64,000 bases of DNA from an uncultured Lachnospiraceae bacterium (GTDB lineage Bacteria; Bacillota; Clostridia; Lachnospirales; Lachnospiraceae), in NCBI GenBank assembly GCA_910578605.1, contig CAJTQG010000003.1:5536-69535 (forward strand). Reading direction: 5' to 3'. The first letter of the stretch is position 1, and each line of letters opens with the position of its first letter. A program made the translations under genes and the position numbers. A model generated the notes under the pieces. That model searched no databases, was not told the origin of the DNA, and saw nothing but the letters and a program-made list of their open reading frames with translations. Shown here piece by piece: positions 38,801 to 46,913 of this stretch.

Positions 38801-41247
38801 CTGCAAGCACATTTGAAAATGCAGTGTATTTACAATCATTAACATGTCCGGAAAATATTGAATCCGTAGCGGCAGACGTATTGAAAAATATTGATGGTAT
38901 CAAGCAGGTGAGAGTACCTGCGTCTGCAACCTTAAATAAAGATATCTTTGTAGGTGGATTTGAACCATGGTCTAGAAATACAAATCTTATACTGACAAAA
39001 AAGACGGAAGAAATCAGTGTTCCTCTAGGTCAGGAGGTAATATTGCCGATTCGTGCTTTTCAGACAGATAATGTAACCGGAAAGTTGAAAGTATCTATTC
39101 AAAGAGAGAATGAGAAGGATTTTACTTGTATTTATGGAGATGGGGCAGTTACTAGTGATATGGTTGAGGTGCAGGTGGACACTGCAACGGGAGGTGTTTA
39201 TCAGTTTCACATTATCGGAAAAGAGATTGAGGATAAAGCAAAAATCAAGGTAGAAGGAACACTTTGTTTTCCTTTATACGTAAATATGGATTACTATTTT
39301 ATTTCCAGTCAGTCTCTGGTATTTGATATAAAGACAACTAAAGTGCCCACAACAAATATCCTATTAAAAAATGAAAATGTAATTGAGTCTGAGTCAGGAA
39401 CTGCCTTGTATATATCAAAAGAGACAGCCTCAGCGGAAATAGTGGCACAGATTGAACCGGCAAACAGCACCCAGGATGTTACATGGGAGTGTCAAGGAGA
39501 ATCAAACGGAGCGCCTATTATTGAATTGGAGGATATGGGAACAGCAGATGGTGTGTCAAAGGCAAAAATAACACCAAAGGCATTAGGAACAAGTACAGTT
39601 ACTATGCGTTCGGGCTCCATAGTAAAAGTTATCTATGTAAAGGTGACAGCTCCAGCACAATCTGTAACGATAACATCTAATTCGGATTTAAGCATGTCAG
39701 GCAATAAGATGGACATTGGCGGCAGTACAAAGCTGGATGTAAATATAAATTACAGCAATAAGTATACAGATGAGGAAAAGACTCAGTTTAAAGATGAACT
39801 GATATATAGTAGCAGTGACGAGAAGGTACTGACCGTAGATTCCAACGGAAATATTACAGCAGTAGGGGAAGGTAGGGCTACTATTACCGTGACAGCAGTG
39901 GGGAGCAATAAAAAGAATAGCATAACCGTTACGGTTGAGTCGGGCTTTGTTCCTGATGTAAATAAACTTGTAATTTTGCCGGAAGAAGGTAACATGGAAG
40001 TGAATGTTGGGGAAAACAAAATGCTTCAGGCAAAGATGTATCCATCCAATGCAAAAGAGACAACATTAAAGTGGGAAGTAACAAGCGGTTCAGATAAATT
40101 GAAAATAAATGCTGCTACAGGTGAGATTACAGGAGTTAATCCGGGAAATGCAACAGTGAAAGTGACAAGTGAAAATGGAAAAAGTGCAACGAAGCAGATT
40201 ATTGTCTTTCAGCCGGCAGCTAGCGTAAGGTTTATGGAGAGTAGAATTTCTTTGATGGCAGGCAGCAGTGTTTCCATGACTAACTACACAACAAGAACAA
40301 CTACGGCAGGCCTGAAAAATGGTTACAGAATGTCTCCAATGAATACAACAGATATTGTTACATGGAACACTAGCAATGCTAGAGTGGCAACTGTCAATAA
40401 TGGAACCATTAAGGCGATTGGAAAAGGAACTGCAGTGATTACAGTTACTACCACATCTGGAAAGAAGGCAAGCGTAACAGTATCTGTAGTACAGGGGGCT
40501 TTGTCGCTGTCTATGAGAACAAAACTCACTTTAAATAAAGGAAAGACGGCATCTCTTGGACTAAAGAAGCTGCCGGTAAGTTCTAATGATACGATAACTT
40601 ACAAAACAAGCGATGTAAGAGTGGCAACTGTCAATGCTTACGGAGTAGTTCGGGCTGTAGGAAAGGGACAGTGTAATATTACTGCCACATCCGGTTCGGG
40701 CAGAAGCGTATCCTGTTCGGTGACAGTAAAAATACCATCTACAAAAATAACTTTAAAGACAAATACAGCAAGTACAAAAAAGATATATTTAGTCAAGGGA
40801 ACCTCATCAAATCTTTATTATAATTTATCGCCCCTTGATACCACAGACACAGTAACCTTCAAATCTTCCAGTTCAAAGAAGGTATCCGTAAATCCTTCTA
40901 CTGGACAAATACAAGCAAAGAAAAAGGGAAGTGCTACTATCACAGCAAGGACTACATCAGGAAAAAAAGCAAAGATTAAAGTGTATGTTGTGAAAAAGGC
41001 AAAGAAGGCAAAGAAGATAAAGAAAATAAAGTCTGCGTCTAGTGTAAAGAGAGGAAAAACCATAAAACTGACGGCAGTGCTGAAAGTTGGCTCCTCCACA
41101 GATACTTTGTCATGGAGCGTAGATAAAACACATCTTGCACATATTGACTCCTATGGCTATTTGACTGGGGTAAAGAAAGGCAAGGTAAAGGTAACAGTTA
41201 CCACATCTTCCGGTGCCAGAAAAACAAAGAAAATTCGTGTCAAGTAG
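35830..41247 (+). CDS. Giant secreted BspA-like LRR / Ig-like surface protein
   Basis: A 1805-residue exported protein. The signal peptide is MRKKKAVKRVLCLVLAASMV followed by FTSVETGG. From about residue 110 to 1040 it carries BspA-like leucine-rich repeats (LRR_5 type; repeated patterns such as VKKIGNRAFQQCTALKNV, LVNIGNSAFEECQSLTSV), mixed with irregular inserts. From about 1170 to the end come about seven bacterial Ig-like (Big2) domains starting near 1170, 1277, 1373, 1461, 1556, 1635 and 1727, each ending in a VKVT or VTVSV-type strand; the last ones are lysine-rich. No LPXTG, SLH or choline-binding anchor is visible. ATG 35830 follows AGGAGGATGTAGA. Related proteins bind host or matrix ligands; the ligand here is unknown. 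Confidence 0.85.
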   Translation: MRKKKAVKRVLCLVLAASMVFTSVETGGLQKITNVKAVSVETSIDENKEITSADIKDPTIFTVLKVMVNHAKAKKKDDSIPALPEKADLTSSTYSVYANGAAFTFADLKAYVTEEIDLSVYGSKITTLSGLGFARGAKVINLTGLTQIVDIPEDEFAKCAMETIILPANVKKIGNRAFQQCTALKNVYQENGTQEADKENPIIDLRKIDEVGTSAFDGASALDHVMFKSYDAAKELKLGNNAFSNCIGLKSIDIPIKNADNLGQGAFSGCTELDNIVLEDELNYFPVSVFAQTKATYINMPSNITKIERSAFQESKLSNPDFTNCTKLDYIGVYAFAGTSSLLTINLPDGLTTIDDLAFTGSTILSCDIPDTVTKLGTKAFSLSTIAQVEISNALEIIEPSTFDGCELLSKVTIADAKTSKLMDIQKSAFANCYSLEDTSFLMELKNLTSIGDLAFAGCVGYVKNANGSIDSDCYNKHWAGKGLLEVTLPDCVKLLGEGVFSQNPTLIKADLGNGITIIPQKTFACESNKSSQLEKVIVPAELKIIEDSAFENCVRLNTIGYKNAAVSKIENHVAQFPDTLKHIGDRAFYGCGAIYNSGNLNQISGMQYKIGYVAKENIKSVQEAGTAAYLIVEKGEQEPRIVYINPEQISTTADEALEQIYIMGRRYYVDPDKFVSSAGEEDKEKEKVNIVRYFQVRNDEELSNVMIVPEKININSVNNMLTESLHEQPASEEEKEYYILLSSNFGINATTYTFKYIAFCSGLQKVILPDSIVDEKDENGAVTVYGIGKEAFRNCTNLTEVKLPDEISTIREFTFAGCGAQLYDWASGDFSKQLNRCNKIYRGLQKVILPSKLTMIEANAFKQCYNLDLIKNSEGFGALPSTLVNIGNSAFEECQSLTSVSIPSKTKVIGEKAFYKAAMQSVSESVSISNGSVSTSVSKVVPKEYNGNRTGLQKIDFSYAIDLEEIGKSAFGFTSLESVVLTNSKVKTLSASTFENAVYLQSLTCPENIESVAADVLKNIDGIKQVRVPASATLNKDIFVGGFEPWSRNTNLILTKKTEEISVPLGQEVILPIRAFQTDNVTGKLKVSIQRENEKDFTCIYGDGAVTSDMVEVQVDTATGGVYQFHIIGKEIEDKAKIKVEGTLCFPLYVNMDYYFISSQSLVFDIKTTKVPTTNILLKNENVIESESGTALYISKETASAEIVAQIEPANSTQDVTWECQGESNGAPIIELEDMGTADGVSKAKITPKALGTSTVTMRSGSIVKVIYVKVTAPAQSVTITSNSDLSMSGNKMDIGGSTKLDVNINYSNKYTDEEKTQFKDELIYSSSDEKVLTVDSNGNITAVGEGRATITVTAVGSNKKNSITVTVESGFVPDVNKLVILPEEGNMEVNVGENKMLQAKMYPSNAKETTLKWEVTSGSDKLKINAATGEITGVNPGNATVKVTSENGKSATKQIIVFQPAASVRFMESRISLMAGSSVSMTNYTTRTTTAGLKNGYRMSPMNTTDIVTWNTSNARVATVNNGTIKAIGKGTAVITVTTTSGKKASVTVSVVQGALSLSMRTKLTLNKGKTASLGLKKLPVSSNDTITYKTSDVRVATVNAYGVVRAVGKGQCNITATSGSGRSVSCSVTVKIPSTKITLKTNTASTKKIYLVKGTSSNLYYNLSPLDTTDTVTFKSSSSKKVSVNPSTGQIQAKKKGSATITARTTSGKKAKIKVYVVKKAKKAKKIKKIKSASSVKRGKTIKLTAVLKVGSSTDTLSWSVDKTHLAHIDSYGYLTGVKKGKVKVTVTTSSGARKTKKIRVK

Positions 41248-41283
41248 TACATTGGTCCTAAAGATAATTTTGTAAAACAGCTT

Positions 41284-41329
41284 AAGAAGTGGTAAACCCT
41301 GTTAAATACAGGATTTACCACTTCTTTTT
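41284..41329 (+). terminator. Terminator after the giant surface protein
   Basis: AAGAAGTGGTAAA (41284-41296) pairs perfectly with TTTACCACTTCTT (41314-41326), with a further CCTGT/ACAGG inside, and a T run follows to 41329. Confidence 0.92.
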
Positions 41330-41335
41330 GTATGT

Positions 41336-41381
41336 ATACAACATGTGGTGTTTTTTAAAAAATACATACTATATTTTGTGG
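41336..41381 (+). promoter_or_regulatory. Two NrdR-like boxes upstream of nrdD
   Basis: ATACAACATGTGGTGT (41336-41351) and ATACTATATTTTGTGG (41366-41381) each match the NrdR box consensus ACAC(A/T)ATATAT(A/T)GTGT at about 12 of 16 positions. Their starts are 30 bp apart, near three helical turns, as usual for NrdR sites. The second overlaps the -35 box of the promoter below. Confidence 0.65.
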
Positions 41382-41407
41382 ACAAGAAAGGGCGTTGATG
41401 TTATAAT
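41379..41407 (+). promoter_or_regulatory. Sigma-A promoter of nrdD-nrdG-dut-hemW
   Basis: The -35 box TGGACA (41379-41384) and consensus -10 box TATAAT (41402-41407) have a 17-bp spacer. The NrdR-like box at 41366-41381 overlaps the -35 box, consistent with repression. The leader of about 80 nt also contains AGTGT/ACACT stem halves near 41442-41461. Confidence 0.7.
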
Positions 41408-41492
41408 AATGAAACATATTAATGCTGGATACAATGGGTAGTGTGATGAGCAGTACACTGGCATGTGAGCAAGTAGGAAAGGAAAATGAAAG

Positions 41493-43619
41493 ATGAGAGT
41501 AGTAAAGAGAGATGGAAGAAAAGTAGATTACGAGAGAAATAAAATTATTATAGCAATACAGAAGGCAAATGACGAGGTAGAGCCGGAGGAACAGATTACA
41601 GAGGAGCAAATGTACAATATTGTAGCTTCCATAGAAAACCGTGGTGCGGACGAGATGCAGGTGGAAGATATTCAAGATATTATTGAGCAGAAGCTGATGG
41701 CAGCAAGAAAGTTTGTGTTGGCAAAGACATATATTATTTATCGCTACTCTAGAGAGATGGTTCGCAAAGCTAATACTACAGATGATTCCATTATGAGTTT
41801 AATTCGCAACAGCAACAAGGATGTGATGGAGGAGAACAGCAACAAAAATGCTACTATTGCCAGTACCCAGAGAGATTTGATAGCCGGAGAGGTATCCAAA
41901 GATTTGACAAAAAGAATATTGCTGCCTGAGAAGATAGTCAAGGCTCATGAGGACGGAGCCCTGCATTTTCATGATGCAGATTATTTTCTGCAGTCTATAT
42001 TTAATTGTTGTTTAATCAATATTGGAGATATGCTGGAAAACGGAACGGTTATGAACGGAAAATTGATTGAGAGTCCGAAAAGCTTTCAGGTTGCCTGCAA
42101 TGTTATGACTCAGATTGTCTCCTCTGTTGCCAGCAGTCAGTACGGCGGTCAGTCTGTAGATGTGCGCCATCTGGGCAGATATTTGAGAAAAAGTATTGAT
42201 AAATACAGAAAGAGATATATGGATAAATATGAGGGAAAGCTGGATGAGGATACAATTGAACAGTTGATTCATGACAGAATCCAGGATGAACTAAAGTCCG
42301 GTGTACAGACAATTCAGTATCAGATTAACACATTGATGACAACAAACGGACAGTCGCCCTTTGTCACCTTGTTTTTAAATTTGGACAAGGATGATGAGTA
42401 TATAGAAGAGAATGCCATGATTATTGAGGAGATATTAAGACAGCGCCTAGAGGGTATTAAAAATGAAAAGGGCGTCTATGTCACACCGGCGTTTCCTAAG
42501 CTGATCTATGTCTTGGATGAGCACAATTGTCTCAAAGGCGGCAAGTATGATTATATTACTCGCCTTGCAGTGAAATGTTCCTCTAAGCGTCTATATCCTG
42601 ATTATATTTCTGCAAAGAAAATGAGAGAAAATTATGAGGGAAATGTATTTTCCTGTATGGGATGCCGAAGCTTTTTGAGTCCGTGGAAGGATGAAAACGG
42701 GGCTTACAAATGGGAGGGACGATTTAATCAGGGAGTAGTCAGCCTGAATCTTCCTCAGATTGGTATTTTAGCAGAGGGGAATAAGGAGAAGTTCTGGCAG
42801 CTTCTGGAGGAGCGGCTTTCTCTTTGCTTTGAGGCGCTGATGTGCCGCCATCATTCTTTGGAGGGCACATTGTCCAATGTCAGCCCTATTCATTGGCAGT
42901 ATGGCGCTATTGCCAGATTAAAGAAAAACGAGACAATAGACAAGCTGCTTCATGACGGATATTCCACTATCTCTTTAGGGTATATCGGTTTGTATGAGGT
43001 GACAAAGCTTATGACGGGAAAAAGTCACACGGAGACGGAGGGAACGGAGTTTGCCTTAAAGGTGATGAATCGTCTGCGCCAGGCAACTGATATTTGGAAA
43101 CAGGAGACAGGGCTTGGTTTTGGTCTGTACGGAACACCAGCGGAGTCACTCTGTTATCGCTTTGCCAGAATTGACAAGGAAAAGTTCGGTGAGATTAAGG
43201 ATGTGACGGACAAGGGCTATTACACAAATTCTTACCATGTGGACGTGAGAGAGAAGATAGATGCTTTCAGTAAGTTTCAGTTTGAGAGCCAATTTCAAAA
43301 TATTTCTTCAGGAGGTGCCATCTCCTATGTGGAAATTCCAAATATGAGAAATAATTTGGAAGCTTTAGAGGAACTGGTGAAGTTTATCTATGACAATATT
43401 CAGTATGCAGAATTTAACACAAAATCTGATTACTGTCATGAGTGCGGTTTTGATGGTGAAATTTTAATTAATGATAATATGGAGTGGGAATGCCCTCAAT
43501 GCCACAATAAAGATCAGTCAAAAATGAATGTCACAAGAAGAACATGCGGGTATCTGGGCGAGAACTTTTGGAATGTAGGAAAGACAAAGGAAATTAAATC
43601 CAGAGTGCTGCATATTTAA
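41493..43619 (+). CDS. nrdD: Anaerobic ribonucleoside-triphosphate reductase NrdD
   Basis: A 708-residue class III ribonucleotide reductase, a glycyl radical enzyme that makes dNTPs anaerobically. The N-terminal ATP-cone (MRVVKRDGRKVDYERNKIII) is the allosteric site. HDADYFLQSIFNCCLINI and ECGF/CPQC form the catalytic and zinc-binding parts; the C-terminal zinc site is CHEC with CPQC, followed by the glycyl radical motif RRTCGYLGENFW about 20 residues from the end. The length is typical. It leads an operon with its activase, dut and hemW, and is likely repressed by NrdR. Confidence 0.97.
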   Translation: MRVVKRDGRKVDYERNKIIIAIQKANDEVEPEEQITEEQMYNIVASIENRGADEMQVEDIQDIIEQKLMAARKFVLAKTYIIYRYSREMVRKANTTDDSIMSLIRNSNKDVMEENSNKNATIASTQRDLIAGEVSKDLTKRILLPEKIVKAHEDGALHFHDADYFLQSIFNCCLINIGDMLENGTVMNGKLIESPKSFQVACNVMTQIVSSVASSQYGGQSVDVRHLGRYLRKSIDKYRKRYMDKYEGKLDEDTIEQLIHDRIQDELKSGVQTIQYQINTLMTTNGQSPFVTLFLNLDKDDEYIEENAMIIEEILRQRLEGIKNEKGVYVTPAFPKLIYVLDEHNCLKGGKYDYITRLAVKCSSKRLYPDYISAKKMRENYEGNVFSCMGCRSFLSPWKDENGAYKWEGRFNQGVVSLNLPQIGILAEGNKEKFWQLLEERLSLCFEALMCRHHSLEGTLSNVSPIHWQYGAIARLKKNETIDKLLHDGYSTISLGYIGLYEVTKLMTGKSHTETEGTEFALKVMNRLRQATDIWKQETGLGFGLYGTPAESLCYRFARIDKEKFGEIKDVTDKGYYTNSYHVDVREKIDAFSKFQFESQFQNISSGGAISYVEIPNMRNNLEALEELVKFIYDNIQYAEFNTKSDYCHECGFDGEILINDNMEWECPQCHNKDQSKMNVTRRTCGYLGENFWNVGKTKEIKSRVLHI

Positions 43620-43665
43620 AGATTTAAAGGTGGAATAGTACAAAAACAGAAAGGTTGTACAGACT

Positions 43666-44214
43666 ATGCATTATGCAGATATTAAGCAATATGATGTGGC
43701 AAATGGGCCTGGTGTGAGAATCAGTCTTTTTGTCAGTGGCTGTACCCATCATTGTAAGGGATGCTTTAATGAGGAGGCCTGGGATTTTTCTTACGGCAAG
43801 CCATTTACACAACAGGAGATTGCATGGATACTAGAATCCCTAGAGCCAGATTATATTGCGGGGCTTACTATACTAGGAGGTGAGCCTTTTGAGCCGGCAA
43901 ATCAGCAGGGAATACTGCCCTTGGTGGAGCAGGTGAGAAAGCAATATCCACAAAAGACAATCTGGTGCTATTCAGGTTATGATTTTGAGAAGGATATCCT
44001 TGGCAGAATGTGGGAGAACTGTCCTGCTACGAAATCTATATTAGAGAAAATAGATGTTTTGGTGGACGGCAAATTTATAGAAGAGGAAAAAAATATAAAT
44101 CTTCGATTTAAGGGTTCTGCAAACCAGAGAATTATACAAGTGCCCCAGTCCTTGAAAAGTGGGAAAATCGTTTTGTGGAATCCGGAATATACAGTTAAGG
44201 AATGGAGAGAATAG
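43666..44214 (+). CDS. nrdG: Anaerobic ribonucleotide reductase-activating protein
   Basis: A 182-residue radical SAM activase that generates the glycyl radical on NrdD. The start DIKQYDVANGPGVRISLFVS is followed by the cluster motif CTHHCKGC (residues 26-33) and the glycine-rich LTILGGEPFEPANQ. AGAAAGGTTGTACAGACT provides the ribosome binding site. Forty-six nt after nrdD; its stop codon directly abuts the dut ATG, so dut is probably translated by re-initiation. Confidence 0.97.
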   Translation: MHYADIKQYDVANGPGVRISLFVSGCTHHCKGCFNEEAWDFSYGKPFTQQEIAWILESLEPDYIAGLTILGGEPFEPANQQGILPLVEQVRKQYPQKTIWCYSGYDFEKDILGRMWENCPATKSILEKIDVLVDGKFIEEEKNINLRFKGSANQRIIQVPQSLKSGKIVLWNPEYTVKEWRE

Positions 44215-44658
44215 ATGACAGAGAATATAAAATGTAAAAAACTTAAGGGAAATGCTTTATTGCCTACCTACGGCACAGCCTACAGTGCAGGAGCTGACCT
44301 TTACGCTTGCTTAGAGGAGGATGCGGTGATTGAACCAGGACAGACTCTGTTGATTTCTACCGGAATTGCATTGGAGATACCCTCAGGATATGCGGGGCTG
44401 ATTTACGCAAGAAGCGGCCTTTCCACAAAAAAGGGATTGGCGCCGGCTAATAAGGTTGGGGTGATTGATGCGGACTACAGGGGTGAGATTATGGTGCCCC
44501 TCTACAATCAAAGCGGGGAACGCCAGACAGTAGAGCAGGGGGAGAGAATTGCCCAGCTGATAGTCACTCCATACTTGACGGCAGTGTTTGAGGAAACCTG
44601 TGAGCTTAAGGCAACACAGAGAGGAGAGGGTGGATTTGGCTCAACAGGAACAAAATAA
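44215..44658 (+). CDS. dut: dUTP diphosphatase (dUTPase)
   Basis: A 147-residue trimeric dUTPase hydrolysing dUTP to dUMP and PPi, keeping uracil out of DNA and supplying dTMP synthesis. The five motifs are present: AGADLYA, ARSGLSTKKGL, NKVGVIDADYRGEIMVPLYN, RIAQLIV and the C-terminal RGEGGFGSTG. It starts at the base after the nrdG stop and overlaps the start of hemW by 23 nt. The nucleotide-metabolism context with nrdDG fits its role. Confidence 0.97.
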   Translation: MTENIKCKKLKGNALLPTYGTAYSAGADLYACLEEDAVIEPGQTLLISTGIALEIPSGYAGLIYARSGLSTKKGLAPANKVGVIDADYRGEIMVPLYNQSGERQTVEQGERIAQLIVTPYLTAVFEETCELKATQRGEGGFGSTGTK

Positions 44659-45916
44659 AAATATTCATAAACAAATAGAACACCAAAAGCAAAAATTAGG
44701 GATATATATACATATCCCTTTTTGCGTTCATAAATGCAATTACTGTGATTTCCTTTCATTGGCAGCCTCCGGGGAAAAGATAGACCGTTATGTCAATGCA
44801 CTGACAAAGGAAATAGAACAAGTGTCAGTTTTTTATCAAGATTATATGGTGGATACTATTTTTTTGGGAGGAGGAACCCCCTCGATTCTCCCAATGACAC
44901 AGTTTGGAAAATTGATAAAAGCCATCCAGGGGAATTTTGCCATTTCCCAAGGTGCAGAAATTACAATTGAGTGCAATCCAGGCACATTGGATATGGAAAA
45001 GCTGCATGGCTACAAGGAATATGGAATCAATAGAATCAGCATAGGACTTCAGTCAACAGAGGACAAGGAATTACGATTGCTTGGCAGAATTCATAGAATG
45101 AATGATTTTTTGAATAATTTTCATGCTGCCAGACAGGTGGGCTTTGACAATATCAATATTGATATTATGAGTGCACTGCCGGACCAGAGTGTTTCTTCCT
45201 ACCAAAAAACTCTCCATCAGGTAGGTGATTTACAGCCGGAGCATATTAGTGCCTACAGCTTAATGATAGAGGAAAATACCCCGTTAGAACTTATGGCGGC
45301 AGAGTGGAGGAACAATGGACTGCATAGTTTTCCTGAGGAGGAGCAGGAGAGACAAATGTACTATGATACGAAGGAGATATTATCCTCCTATGGATATGAG
45401 AGATACGAGATTTCAAATTATGCAAAGCCAGGCTGTCATTGCCGCCATAATGTAAAATATTGGAGAAGGGAAAATTATCTGGGATTAGGTTTGGGGGCTT
45501 CTTCTATGGTAGAGAATGTTCGATGGAAAAATATAGATAAACTTGAGGAATATACCACCTATTGGCTGTCAAAGGATAGCTTGGCAAATCAGCCAACATC
45601 AGCAAATCAATCTAAATTATGCAGATTACCTAGATTACATATAGATGTGTTTTATAAAGGTATTAGAGAATTGCAGGAGTTGTCCCTTCAGGAACAGATG
45701 GAGGAATTTATGTTTTTGGGACTGCGTTGTAAGAAAGGAATTGCACAAAAAGCTTTTGAGAATTGTTTTCAAAGAGATATAAAAGAAGTATATGGCAATG
45801 TATTGGATAAATGGATTTCTATGGGCTTGCTGTGCAGTCAGGAGGGAACTATTTTTCTTTCCGAAAAAGGATTAGATGTAAGCAATTATATTTTAGCTGA
45901 TTTTATTCTGGATTAA
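44636..45916 (+). CDS. hemW: Radical SAM protein HemW (HemN-like, heme chaperone)
   Basis: About 426 residues. The radical SAM motif is in IYIHIPFCVHKCNYCDF (CxxxCxxC), followed by TIFLGGGTPSIL, ECNPGTL, NRISIGLQS, NIDIMSALPDQS, YEISNYAKPGCHCRHNVKYW and LGLGLGASSM, and the HemN C-terminal domain with EEFMFLGLRCKKGI. Members of this branch are heme-binding HemW proteins rather than oxygen-independent coproporphyrinogen oxidase. TTG 44636 (after AGGAGAGG) is taken as start, overlapping dut by 23 nt; GTG 44630 or the open frame's ATG 44588 are alternatives. Its stop is only 5 nt from the convergent lgt stop. Confidence 0.88.
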   Translation: MAQQEQNKNIHKQIEHQKQKLGIYIHIPFCVHKCNYCDFLSLAASGEKIDRYVNALTKEIEQVSVFYQDYMVDTIFLGGGTPSILPMTQFGKLIKAIQGNFAISQGAEITIECNPGTLDMEKLHGYKEYGINRISIGLQSTEDKELRLLGRIHRMNDFLNNFHAARQVGFDNINIDIMSALPDQSVSSYQKTLHQVGDLQPEHISAYSLMIEENTPLELMAAEWRNNGLHSFPEEEQERQMYYDTKEILSSYGYERYEISNYAKPGCHCRHNVKYWRRENYLGLGLGASSMVENVRWKNIDKLEEYTTYWLSKDSLANQPTSANQSKLCRLPRLHIDVFYKGIRELQELSLQEQMEEFMFLGLRCKKGIAQKAFENCFQRDIKEVYGNVLDKWISMGLLCSQEGTIFLSEKGLDVSNYILADFILD

Positions 45917-45921
45917 AATAA

Positions 45922-46689
45922 TCATTTAAATATTTGTAAATGGTTTTTAGTTTCTGCTTTTTTGTCTTTTCGGTAGATTCGCAGGAAGAGAAGCAATGCA
46001 GCAACAAAAAGAAAAAGGCTAATCCATTGGGAGACAGAAAGAATACCTAAAAAACCTCTGATGGAATCGCCTCTGGTAAATTCTAACAAAAAGCGAAGTA
46101 CACTATAAAAAATAAGATACATGCCCCAAAGCACACCATCAATAAGCTGCCTTTTTTCTTTTTGAAGAAGCACTAGAATTAATATCCCACACAGCAAAAA
46201 AAGTCCTAAGCTCTCCAAAATGGGGGTGGGAAACCGAGGAACACCAAAAAAATTTTTGGTAAGGGAATTTTCAGGATAGATTACAGAAAAGATACCATCA
46301 TATTCCATACCATAGCAGCATCCTCCAAGCAGACAGCCTATTCGGCCGACTCCATGCAGGAAGGCGACAAAGGGACAGTAGAAATCAAGAAGTGCCAATG
46401 GCTGGATTTTATATTTTAAAGCTGTAAAATGCATACCTAGAGCACCGCCTAGCAGTCCACCATAAAAAACCATGCCATCCCATGAGTGACAAGTAAAGAA
46501 ATACAATAGCTTACCCCCAATCAACATGAAAACAGTGCTGTACAAAAAAGCTTCTATCGTGACATAAAAATGAAAACCAAAATGGCGGCCTGCAATATTC
46601 GTAACAATGAATACAAGAATAAACGCCGCTACGATAATAGTGCTGTAGCTTGGCAGTGTAAGGGATGGTAAAGTGATATATGGATGCAT
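45922..46689 (-). CDS. lgt: Prolipoprotein diacylglyceryl transferase-like protein
   Basis: A 255-residue polytopic membrane protein with about seven helices, of the Lgt family that transfers diacylglycerol to lipobox cysteines. The start MHPYITLPSLTLPSYSTIIV and the segment FYGGLLGGALGMHF agree with Lgt. The signature region reads HGVGRIGCLLGGCCYGMEYD where classical Lgt has GRxGNFxNxExxG, so it belongs to a variant branch with cysteines at the usual Asn positions. ATG 46689 follows GAAAGGACATTTTT; an in-frame ATG 33 nt upstream is less likely. It may be the cell's Lgt or a paralogue with another substrate. Confidence 0.75.
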   Translation of the reverse strand: MHPYITLPSLTLPSYSTIIVAAFILVFIVTNIAGRHFGFHFYVTIEAFLYSTVFMLIGGKLLYFFTCHSWDGMVFYGGLLGGALGMHFTALKYKIQPLALLDFYCPFVAFLHGVGRIGCLLGGCCYGMEYDGIFSVIYPENSLTKNFFGVPRFPTPILESLGLFLLCGILILVLLQKEKRQLIDGVLWGMYLIFYSVLRFLLEFTRGDSIRGFLGILSVSQWISLFLFVAALLLFLRIYRKDKKAETKNHLQIFK

Positions 46690-46732
46690 AAAAATGTCCT
46701 TTCTAAAATTTATATCTTTCATCTAGTATTCA

Positions 46733-46761
46733 ATTATAAAAGCAACAATACAAATCAGCAA
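46733..46761 (-). promoter_or_regulatory. Sigma-A promoter of lgt
   Basis: On the minus strand the -35 box TTGCTG (46761-46756) and consensus -10 box TATAAT (46738-46733) have a 17-bp spacer. Confidence 0.65.
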
Positions 46762-46797
46762 GATTTAATTATGTTTTTTCATTTTGAACAGCAAATA

Positions 46798-46806
46798 TGA
46801 TATAAT
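46798..46806 (+). promoter_or_regulatory. Extended -10 promoter of the yigZ-type gene
   Basis: TGATATAAT (46798-46806) is an extended -10 element (TG, one base, TATAAT). The -35 region (about 46775-46783) is T-rich but poor. It is divergent from the lgt promoter. Confidence 0.5.
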
Positions 46807-46913
46807 AATGAGACGTACCACTTGCTAGTAATTAAATTATTGTGCTAACAGATGAATAAGTAATATAGTTTTCATAAACATTGAAGTCAAAATATATATG
46901 TGAGGTTGAAGAT

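Noticed and set aside
46770..46806. TTGAAC at 46784 as -35 box for the yigZ-type gene
   Set aside because: Only 11 bp separate it from TATAAT, too short for sigma-A; the extended -10 explanation fits better.
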